42,824 nucleotides of DNA from Eubacterium coprostanoligenes. Lineage in GTDB: Bacteria > Bacillota > Clostridia > Oscillospirales > Acutalibacteraceae. The translations under genes were made by a program, and so were the position numbers. Within the stretch, counting starts at the first letter, position 1; every line of letters begins with the position of its first letter. Location of the stretch: assembly GCF_900167205.1 (NCBI RefSeq), contig NZ_FUWW01000016.1:1-42824 (forward strand), given 5' to 3'. The notes beneath the pieces are model-generated. The model was not told the DNA's origin, did no database searches, and was given only the letters and a program-made list of their open reading frames with translations. This document shows, one piece after another, positions 19,878 through 26,634 of the stretch.

Positions 19878-21056
19878 ATGAAATACGGTGTGTTATACAG
19901 AAAAACCACCAAAAATATCGGTGACGATATGCAGTCATATGCAGCAGAGCAGTGGTTGCCGCATACCGATTACTTGGTTGATATTGAAGCTATGGACAGC
20001 TTCAAGGCTGATGATGACGAGCCGGTTGCAACCATTATGAGCGCATGGTATATGTGGGAAAAGTGGAATTGGCCGCCGTCAAAATATGTTTATCCTTTGT
20101 GGATAGGTCTTCACTACAATGATATTCAAAGGGGCAGACCTCGTGGTATGCCTTCAAAGTTTGAGTATATCGAGAGCGGACCGGGCAAGGAATATCTCAA
20201 GAGATTTGAGCCTATCGGTTGCCGTGATTATTATACGCAAGAGCGTCTTTCCGAGCGTGGAATAGACAACTATTTTTCAGGTTGCGTAACTCTTACGCTC
20301 AAAAAGCGTCCGCCAAAGCCGAGAGAAAGAGAATATATTGTTCTTGTCGGTCTTGCAAAATCTGTTGAAGAAGCTGTTAAAAAGCAGATGGAGGGCACAG
20401 GCATTGATGTAATTGTTGAACCGCCAACCCGCCCTATTCCGTCAGACCAATTTATGACTTGGGAGCAGAGGCGTGCCGAGGTTGAGGAAAGACTTGACCT
20501 TTATCAAAACGCAAAGTGCGTGCTCACATTCAGAGTTCACTGTGCACTTCCTTGTATCGCACTCGAAACTCCTGTGCTTTGGGTTCGTCACAACTTCAAT
20601 TCGGTTCGACTTGACCCGTATAAGCACTATGCAAACACAGCTCTCAACGAGGATGTTATCGCAGGTAAGTACAAGGATTATATGCTTAATCCTATTCCAA
20701 ATCCTGACACCTACAAGCCTGTCAGAGAAAATCTTGAAAAAATTATTTCGGAATTCATTGACAAGGCGGAGCACGAAACTCGCACTGCTTCCGAGCTTTA
20801 CGAATCACAGTATACCGATGAGGAAATTATGCAGTGGCGTCACGATACTATGAAGAAAACTCTTTACAGCTATCACAAGGAACATCACATTGACCTTCGT
20901 GAAATGGCTGCAATGAGAAATGAGCTTGCAAAGTATCAAAAAATCGGCGATATTGATGAGGTTCGCCGAATGAATAGGGAATATAATTCAAAGATAGTCA
21001 AACTTGCAGTTAAATTCAGACGACTTTTGCTTAAACTTTTAGGCAAAAAGCCATAA
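19878..21056 (+). CDS. Polysaccharide pyruvyl transferase family protein
   Basis: A 392-residue protein whose start (KYGVLYRKTTKNIGDDMQSYAAEQWL) and C-terminal half (CVLTFRVHCALPCIALETPVLWVRHN) match the two ends of the PS_pyruv_trans fold. The family transfers pyruvate from phosphoenolpyruvate to sugars of surface glycans; the acceptor here is unknown. The ATG at 19878 follows AAGGAG by nine bases; an upstream in-frame ATG (19854) has no ribosome site. The C-terminal ~60 residues are basic and helical (MRNELAKYQKI...), perhaps membrane-associated. A GtrA-like gene follows 17 bases later, which fits a small glycan-modification unit. Confidence 0.75.
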   Translation: MKYGVLYRKTTKNIGDDMQSYAAEQWLPHTDYLVDIEAMDSFKADDDEPVATIMSAWYMWEKWNWPPSKYVYPLWIGLHYNDIQRGRPRGMPSKFEYIESGPGKEYLKRFEPIGCRDYYTQERLSERGIDNYFSGCVTLTLKKRPPKPREREYIVLVGLAKSVEEAVKKQMEGTGIDVIVEPPTRPIPSDQFMTWEQRRAEVEERLDLYQNAKCVLTFRVHCALPCIALETPVLWVRHNFNSVRLDPYKHYANTALNEDVIAGKYKDYMLNPIPNPDTYKPVRENLEKIISEFIDKAEHETRTASELYESQYTDEEIMQWRHDTMKKTLYSYHKEHHIDLREMAAMRNELAKYQKIGDIDEVRRMNREYNSKIVKLAVKFRRLLLKLLGKKP

Positions 21057-21073
21057 TAAAAAGGATCGATTAT

Positions 21074-21568
21074 ATGAGCGAAAAGAAAGAAAAAGGCAAC
21101 GGCGGTTTTTGGCAGTTCGTAAAATTTGCGCTGTTCTCCGCTTCTGCCGGTATTATTCAGGTTGCGGCTTTCACTCTTATGAGCGAGGTTATCATCAAAC
21201 TTCCGGTTTTGCAAAATTGGATGGATTCAAATGCCACTTTTGCAAAAATTATGCAAAATGAGTACGGTCCGATGTATCTCATTGCACTTTTGCTGTCGGT
21301 TATTTGGAATTTTACTTTTAACCGAAAATTCACCTTTAAATCGGCAAACAATGTGCCTATTGCAATGCTCAAGGTTCTTGCGTTCTATTGTGTGTTTACA
21401 CCGGTGAGCACAATTTTGGGCAATCATTTCACGGCAAAGTTTGCTGATGTAACTGCTATTAACTATATCGTTCTTGCGTGCACAATGGCGTGCAATATGA
21501 TTACGGAATTTTTGTACGACAAATTTTTTGTATTCCGTGGTCAAGAGGGAACAGCGGTTAAAAAATAG
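21074..21568 (+). CDS. GtrA-like family membrane protein
   Basis: A 164-residue protein with a charged N-terminus and four hydrophobic segments. The family signature is FALFSASAGIIQVAAFTL near the start and LLSVIWNFTFNRKFTFKSAN in the third segment region, with MITEFLYDKFFVFRGQEG at the end. It is distant from the other GtrA-like protein at 11033-11500. Co-transcription with the pyruvyl transferase-like gene (17-base gap, AAGGAT ribosome site) suggests a shared role with a lipid-linked sugar, which is inference. Confidence 0.82.
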   Translation: MSEKKEKGNGGFWQFVKFALFSASAGIIQVAAFTLMSEVIIKLPVLQNWMDSNATFAKIMQNEYGPMYLIALLLSVIWNFTFNRKFTFKSANNVPIAMLKVLAFYCVFTPVSTILGNHFTAKFADVTAINYIVLACTMACNMITEFLYDKFFVFRGQEGTAVKK

Positions 21569-21630
21569 ACAAATACCGACTTTTGAATAATTCGCAATTT
21601 GTTCATACTTACAAAATTGTGCCAAAACAT

Positions 21631-21659
21631 TTGACAAATTGATTTTTTGGTATTAACAT
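21631..21659 (+). promoter_or_regulatory. Promoter of the T-box-cstA transcript
   Basis: TTGACA (21631-21636) and TAACAT (21654-21659) are 17 bases apart. Transcription would start near 21667, about 25 bases before stem I of the leader. Confidence 0.7.
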
Positions 21660-21666
21660 AAAAGCA

Positions 21667-21970
21667 TAAATTAAACAGACAAATGCAATGAACAGGATAT
21701 GACTTTGCGTAGCACCGTCTACAGAAAGCTGTCGGTTGTGCAAGACAGTAACAGGCACGCTTTGCCCTCACCTGCAAGCAGTTTCAGTGAAAGATTGCGA
21801 GTAGTTGAAAACGGGACTCACCGTTATATGAGACACTGTTAATTTTATTGACGGTGATTGAGCGGTCGGCATCTGTCGGCAAGCAAAGTGGTAACACGAA
21901 AGCACTAAATTTTATGCCTTCGCCTTTGCAGAAAATCGGAAACGATTTTCGCTTTGGCGGAGGTTTTTGT
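21667..21970 (+). ncRNA. T-box riboswitch leader, probable leucine (CUC) specifier
   Basis: Stem I can be built from CAGG/CCTG (21693-21696/21771-21774), GCGT/ACGC (21707-21710/21757-21760), GTCT/AGGC (21717-21720/21753-21756) and CTGTC/GACAG (21729-21733/21744-21748). Its apical part carries AGAAAG and GGTTGTGCAA, close to the conserved T-box distal loop. The 3' strand of the lower internal loop is TTTGCCCTCA, so CTC (21767-21769) followed by A is the likely specifier. The T-box AGTGGTAACACG (21887-21898) sits in an antiterminator: GCAAAG (21883-21888) pairs with CTTTGC (21924-21929), and CGAAAGC (21897-21903) pairs with GCCTTCG (21916-21922) with one mismatch. UGGU would pair with ACCA, fitting the A discriminator of tRNA-Leu. 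Uncharged tRNA should switch cstA on. Confidence 0.88.
21917..21970 (+). terminator. Regulated terminator of the T-box leader
   Basis: GAAAATCG (21931-21938) and CGATTTTC (21943-21950) close a GAAA tetraloop. The stem extends through GC/GC, a TTT/TTT internal loop, CGCC/GGCG and CC/GG, and is followed by T residues from 21964. Its left arm overlaps the antiterminator 3' strand (21916-21929), so the two structures exclude each other. Confidence 0.85.
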
Positions 21971-22030
21971 TTTTGTTATCCAATGCAAGTTGCTTTTGAA
22001 CTGTAAAAAAAGAGAAAGAAGATGTAAATT

Positions 22031-23752
22031 ATGAACACGCTTGTAATTGTTTTGATTGCTGTTGTTGTTCTCGGCGCAGGTTATGTCTTTTACGGCAGAC
22101 ATCTTGCAAAAAAATGGGGCATTGACCCCAAAGCCGAAACTCCTGCCGTAAAATATAATGACGGTAAGGACTATGTTCCGACAAACGGTTGGACTGTATT
22201 TTCTCACCAATTTTCTTCAATTGCGGGTGCAGGCCCTGTAACCGGCGCTATTCAGGCGGCTGTGTTTGGCTGGCTTCCCGTACTTCTTTGGATTTTAATC
22301 GGCGGTGTATTCTTCGGTGCGGTAACGGACTTCGGTGCACTTTATGCTTCGGTTAAAAATCAAGGCAAATCCATGGGTATGCTTATTGAAAAGTACATCG
22401 GTAAAACAGGCAGAAAACTTTTCTTACTTTTCTGCTGGCTCTTTTCCCTCTTGATTATTGCGGTATTTGCGGATATGGTATCGGGTACTTTCAATGCGTA
22501 TGACGATGTAACAGGCAAACTTGCAGCCAATGCTGCGGTTAACGGCTCAGCCGGTATGGTGTCGATTATGTTTATGGTATTTGCCGTAATCTTCGGCCTT
22601 ATCCAAAAGAAGTTCAACTTCTCCGGCTGGAAAGAAGCTGTTTTGGGCATTGTGTTCATCGTTGCTTCGTTTGCTGTGGGTATGCAGTTCCCGCTTGAAT
22701 TCAGCAAAACAACATGGAGCTATGTTGTATTTGTCTATATTTTCTTTGCCGCAATTCTTCCTATTTGGCTTATGAAACAGCCTCGTGACTATATGACAAC
22801 AATTATGTTTGTTTGTATGATTGTCGGTGCGGCTTTGGGACTTGTAATCGGTCACCCTACAATGAACCTTCCTGTGTTCACCGGCTTCAAGAACGAACAA
22901 CTCGGCACAATGTTCCCGATTTTGTTTGTAACCGTTGCTTGCGGTGCGGTTTCAGGCTTCCATTCACTTGTTTCATCCGGCACATCGTCAAAAACAATCG
23001 CCAATGAAAAAGATATGCTTAAGGTTGGCTACGGCGCAATGATTCTTGAAAGCGTGCTTGCCGTTCTTGCTCTTTGCGTTGCAGGTGCTGCTGCTAAAAA
23101 CGGTGTTCCTGCCGATGGTACTCCTTTCCAAATCTTCTCATCGGGCGTTGCAGGTTTCTTTGAAAAGATGGGTCTTTCGGTTCACTTATCAACAGTATTT
23201 ATGACAATGTGCGTATCTGCTCTTGCTCTTACAACACTTGATGCCGTTGCCCGTATCGGCAGAATGTGTTTTCAGGAATTCTTCAGTGTTGACGATATGA
23301 AACACGCAAAGCCTTGGAGAAAGGTTGTTTGCAATACATATTTCTCAACAATCGTTACGCTTCTTTGCGGCTTTGTTCTCACAAAAATCGGCTATCAAAC
23401 AATTTGGCCTCTTTTCGGTTCTGCAAACCAACTTTTGAGTGCGCTTGTTCTTATCACACTTTGCGTATTCCTCAAGGTAACTGGCAGAAGCAACAAGATG
23501 CTGTTCCCTCCGATGATTATTATGCTTTGCGTAACATTTACCGCTCTTGTTCAGCGTGTAATCGGTCTTGTTAAATCTCTTGCCGCAGGCACGGATGTTT
23601 TTGCAAGCGTAATTCAGCTTGTTGTTGCGGTTCTTCTTATCGTACTTGCCGTTATCATTGCAATTAACTCGTTCAAGAGTTATGTACACAGCAAGAAAAA
23701 CAGCGAGGTTGAAGAAAAGACGGAAACAGTTGAAGAAGTCAAAGGCTGTTGA
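22031..23752 (+). CDS. cstA: CstA-family carbon starvation / peptide or pyruvate transporter
   Basis: A 573-residue polytopic membrane protein. The family block GWTVFSHQFSSIAGAGPVTG lies near residues 55-75, followed by PVLLWILIGGVFFGAVTDFGALYASV and GFHSLVSSGTSSKTI. It is the shorter Firmicute-type form compared with about 700 residues in E. coli. CstA homologues have been linked to peptide or pyruvate uptake. The leucine-type T-box ahead of it suggests a role in amino-acid or peptide supply here, which is inference. The cytoplasmic tail is Glu/Lys-rich (KKNSEVEEKTETVEEV). The last two codons (Gly-Cys) and the stop lie inside a dispersed repeat. The start codon follows a purine-rich AGAAAGAAG stretch. 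Confidence 0.9.
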   Translation: MNTLVIVLIAVVVLGAGYVFYGRHLAKKWGIDPKAETPAVKYNDGKDYVPTNGWTVFSHQFSSIAGAGPVTGAIQAAVFGWLPVLLWILIGGVFFGAVTDFGALYASVKNQGKSMGMLIEKYIGKTGRKLFLLFCWLFSLLIIAVFADMVSGTFNAYDDVTGKLAANAAVNGSAGMVSIMFMVFAVIFGLIQKKFNFSGWKEAVLGIVFIVASFAVGMQFPLEFSKTTWSYVVFVYIFFAAILPIWLMKQPRDYMTTIMFVCMIVGAALGLVIGHPTMNLPVFTGFKNEQLGTMFPILFVTVACGAVSGFHSLVSSGTSSKTIANEKDMLKVGYGAMILESVLAVLALCVAGAAAKNGVPADGTPFQIFSSGVAGFFEKMGLSVHLSTVFMTMCVSALALTTLDAVARIGRMCFQEFFSVDDMKHAKPWRKVVCNTYFSTIVTLLCGFVLTKIGYQTIWPLFGSANQLLSALVLITLCVFLKVTGRSNKMLFPPMIIMLCVTFTALVQRVIGLVKSLAAGTDVFASVIQLVVAVLLIVLAVIIAINSFKSYVHSKKNSEVEEKTETVEEVKGC

Positions 23753-24068
23753 GAAAGGTTCTGAATTTCGTTTTCTTGCGAAGGAAGATGTATATCGTCA
23801 AAACATATTCCGTATAGAACAAAACATAGTTTTGTAAGTATACTACATATGTTTTTCCTCTTTCCAAAAAATCTACGGATTTTTTGGAAGCCTTTTTCTT
23901 TCGACTGAGCAAAAAACGGAAAACGCCAAAAAAGCTGTAAGTTTTATACTTACAGCTTTTTTTAAATCTACTGTTAATACCTAGTGTTGCCAACCTACGC
24001 TTACATTACTGTGAGCATAATTCGGTTGATTATATTTTGGCGTGTTTCAGGAACTTTATCGACAGTCT
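23744..24068 (-). repeat. Dispersed hairpin element, copy 3 (long form)
   Basis: Read on the minus strand, 24060-24015 matches 1330-1375 with two differences in 46 bases, and the next 50 bases are recognisably related. A perfect 15-bp stem-loop follows (23928-23942 with 23948-23962), then TTGGCGTTTT. The far end, reading TTCGCAAGAAAACGAAATTC and CTTTCTCAACAGCC, matches the right end of copy 1. The middle is about 100 bases longer than in copies 1 and 2 and contains another perfect 12-bp hairpin (23862-23873 with 23878-23889). The element fills nearly the whole gap between cstA and the convergent regulator gene. Confidence 0.85.
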
Positions 24069-24071
24069 TTT

Positions 24072-24764
24072 TTATTTGTTGAAGCGGTAGCCTTTACCCC
24101 AAACCGTGTTGATGAGTTCCACATTGTTGTCCACCGCAAACAGCTTTTCTCTTACTCTGTTTATGTGCACGGTGACGGTTGAAGTGTCGCCCATAGAATC
24201 GTAGTTCCATATTTTGCTGAGCAGATCTTCTTTTGTGAAAACCGTGTCGGGGTTTTCTGCCAGGGTTGCAAGAAGGTCGAATTCCTTGTTTGTAAAGGTG
24301 ATTTCAGTGTCGTGAAAGAAAATTCGGCGTGATTTTTTGTCGATTTTCAGATTGTCAATACGAATAACGGACGAGTCCTTTAGGTCGGTGTTGGTCAATC
24401 TTTCGTATCTGTTGAGGTGGGCGATAACTCTTGCAACAAGCTCCGACGGGCTGAATGGTTTTACGATATAATCGTCTGCGCCGAATCCAAGTCCGTTGAT
24501 TTTGTCAAACTCATCTTTTTTTGCGCTGACAAGAAGAATCGGTATGTTGCTGAATTCTCTGATTTTTTTGCAAACCTCAAGTCCGTTGAGCGACGGAAGC
24601 ATAACATCCAAAAGCACGAGTGCAACATTGACTGTTTTTGCAATTTCAAGCCCCTTTAAGCCGTTATTTGCACAAAGCACCTCAAAGCCGTGCGCTTCAA
24701 GATAATCCTTTTCAAGACAGGTTATGTTTTCGTCATCTTCTATGATGAGTATCTTTTTATTCAT
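24072..24764 (-). CDS. OmpR/PhoB-family response regulator
   Basis: A 230-residue two-component regulator. The receiver domain (about 1-115) has the acidic pair EDDEN, the phosphoacceptor Asp in LVLLDVMLP near residue 50, the SAKKD switch region and the KPFSPSEL lysine. A winged-helix DNA-binding domain (about 130-230) follows, with FTNKEFDLLATLAENP and TVTVHINRVREKL. The start MNKKILIIEDD at 24764 follows GGAGGAC; an in-frame ATG 12 codons earlier lacks a ribosome site. It is downstream of its kinase, the reverse of the more common order. The target is unknown. Confidence 0.92.
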   Translation of the reverse strand: MNKKILIIEDDENITCLEKDYLEAHGFEVLCANNGLKGLEIAKTVNVALVLLDVMLPSLNGLEVCKKIREFSNIPILLVSAKKDEFDKINGLGFGADDYIVKPFSPSELVARVIAHLNRYERLTNTDLKDSSVIRIDNLKIDKKSRRIFFHDTEITFTNKEFDLLATLAENPDTVFTKEDLLSKIWNYDSMGDTSTVTVHINRVREKLFAVDNNVELINTVWGKGYRFNK

Positions 24765-24796
24765 TGGTTTGTCCTCCGTGTGCTGTTTTGTTTTCG

Positions 24797-26293
24797 TCAA
24801 GCCTCTCGATTGAGGGAAATCATAATCGTTGTGCCGCTGCCCTCTTTACTTGTTGCCCAGATGTGACCGTTGTGAAGTTCAACAATTTCCTTGCAAACCG
24901 CAAGTCCCAAGCCGGAGCCGTCACGAACCCTTGTTCTTGCTTGGTCGGCACGATAAAATGTTTCAAATATATGCTTCAGGTTTTCGTCTGTAATTCCGAT
25001 GCCGTTGTCGGATACTGCAATGATAATCGACTTGTCGTAGATTTCAAGGCTGATGCTGACAATGAGCTTTCTTGCACTTGAAGAATATTTCAATGAGTTT
25101 GAAATGATGTTGTTGAGCACTCTTGAAAATCTGTTTGGGTCAAGCATAACATATGCTTTTTGCTTGATGTTCGGTCCTGCGTATGTGAGGGTAATACGGC
25201 TTGCGTCAACATTGCGTTGCTTTTCCGTAAGGTATTCAAGGATGTAATCGTTTATGTCAATTTTGATTGTTTCAAGTTGTGTTGAACCTGATTCGAGCCT
25301 TGAAAGAGTTAGCAACTCATCAAGCAATTTTTCCATATCAAGTGCCGAGGAATATATGGTTTGCAGATATTTTTCCTGCTTTTCGGGGGTGTTTGCGATT
25401 CCGTCACGAAGTCCCTCAACATATCCTTTGATTGAAGTCAGCGGTGTTCTCAAGTCATGCGCAATTCCGGCAGTCATTTCTTTTCGTGACCGTGCCATTT
25501 CTGTTTGAACTTCGATAGACGCTTTTAGCTTGTCCGTCATATCGTTGATGGATTTAACGGTTGTGCCGATTTCGTTGGTTGAGTCGTATTCAATGTGATG
25601 GTTGAGGTTACCGCCTGCAATTTCGTTTGCACCGTCAGATAGTTTTTTGATTGGTGCGGTGATGGTCTTTGATGTTATCACCGACATAATGAGGTTTGAT
25701 ACAATGATGATTAGAAGTGCCATGAGCACCATAAATCCGCTTCTGCCTGTAAAAATAGCCTTGAAATCTTCCAAAGAACTTCGCTGTGATGCGTCATCAA
25801 CTGAAAAATTAGTGTTAACTATTTTGATGGTGAAGTGATTGTTTTCGGTTTTTAGGTGAGATTTGATTATCAATCCGTCTTTGCCGAAATAGTACATATT
25901 TCTTTTGCCGTCAGTGTCCATAATGGCATTTGCGTGGGCATCAACATCTGCCTTTTCGGTGTTGGCAAAATACTTTTTGCCGTCTTTTGCAATGTAAATC
26001 TCCGAGCCGAGCTCCGATATTGATTTTGTGATGCCGTCAAGGTCGCTTTTTATTTTGTCGTCGGTGTCGTTGTCGGCAAGTTCACGGTTTATGCTGTTGA
26101 TGGTTTGCGCCCATTGCAGTTGATTGATTGTGGAATATTTGTTTGAGTCAACTCTCGATATTCCGTAAATATCCGGTAGCAGAGAGCGAAAGATGAGAAT
26201 AACGGCAATTATCATAATCACCGATGTTGCAATGCTCGCAAGAGTTGCTATTGATATTCTTGTGGTAATTTTCAGATTTTTAAATTTATTCAT
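24797..26293 (-). CDS. Two-component sensor histidine kinase
   Basis: A 498-residue membrane kinase. One N-terminal helix (about 11-33), an extracytoplasmic sensor of about 130 residues and a second helix (about 180-205) lead into a HAMP linker. The HisKA domain shows the phosphorylated His in AGIAHDLRTPLTS near 275. The ATPase domain has the N box (RVLNNIISNSLKYS), G1 (VSDNGIGI), F (FETFYRAD) and G2 (GSGLGLAV). The architecture resembles BaeS/VanS-type kinases. The sensor has no motif I recognise. AGAGG precedes the ATG. The gene is divergent from nrdD, but no functional link is implied. Confidence 0.92.
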   Translation of the reverse strand: MNKFKNLKITTRISIATLASIATSVIMIIAVILIFRSLLPDIYGISRVDSNKYSTINQLQWAQTINSINRELADNDTDDKIKSDLDGITKSISELGSEIYIAKDGKKYFANTEKADVDAHANAIMDTDGKRNMYYFGKDGLIIKSHLKTENNHFTIKIVNTNFSVDDASQRSSLEDFKAIFTGRSGFMVLMALLIIIVSNLIMSVITSKTITAPIKKLSDGANEIAGGNLNHHIEYDSTNEIGTTVKSINDMTDKLKASIEVQTEMARSRKEMTAGIAHDLRTPLTSIKGYVEGLRDGIANTPEKQEKYLQTIYSSALDMEKLLDELLTLSRLESGSTQLETIKIDINDYILEYLTEKQRNVDASRITLTYAGPNIKQKAYVMLDPNRFSRVLNNIISNSLKYSSSARKLIVSISLEIYDKSIIIAVSDNGIGITDENLKHIFETFYRADQARTRVRDGSGLGLAVCKEIVELHNGHIWATSKEGSGTTIMISLNREA

Positions 26294-26500
26294 ATAAATA
26301 CCTCTGCATTATATATTAAAACAATTTATAACATTTTTCAAGTGGCAAGAAGTTATTGCCACATTGACAAATATTTAACGCTGTTTACAAATTGTAATAT
26401 TTTCTTGTCGGTCGGTTTTCCGTTTTGTGCCTAATACTGCGTGTTTGCGAAAAAATGCAAAACAACATTTCGTATAAAATTATTACAATTTCAGTTTTGG

Positions 26501-26558
26501 GCACAATATATTGTATTTTTTGCCTGAATTCTATTGACATAGCCACAGTATTTTGTTA
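26501..26558 (+). promoter_or_regulatory. Two NrdR-like operator boxes upstream of nrdD
   Basis: Box 1 is 26501-26516, with the 12-bp palindrome ACAATATATTGT at its core. Box 2 is 26543-26558 (CCACAGTATTTTGTTA), less perfect. Their centres are exactly 42 bases apart, four helical turns, matching the paired, phased layout known for NrdR sites (consensus ACAC-W-ATATAT-W-GTGT). Box 2 overlaps the promoter. Confidence 0.72.
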
Positions 26559-26562
26559 TTAT
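26534..26562 (+). promoter_or_regulatory. nrdD promoter
   Basis: TTGACA (26534-26539) and TATTAT (26557-26562) are 17 bases apart. The second NrdR-like box covers the spacer and reaches into the -10, so a bound repressor would block it. Confidence 0.78.
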
Positions 26563-26634
26563 GATAAAGGTCACATATTAAAAGTTACAGCTTTGTAACA
26601 CTTGGATTTAAGTTATTTGAAAGGGGAAAGAATA

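Noticed and set aside
21761-21770. GCC (Ala) or TGC (Cys) as the T-box specifier
   Set aside because: The specifier is normally followed by a purine; only CTC is followed by A here. UGGU also argues against Cys, whose tRNA has U73.
26342-26364. Hairpin GTGGCAA/TTGCCAC upstream of the histidine kinase gene
   Set aside because: Only seven pairs, no T-run, and no gene end nearby; no function can be supported.
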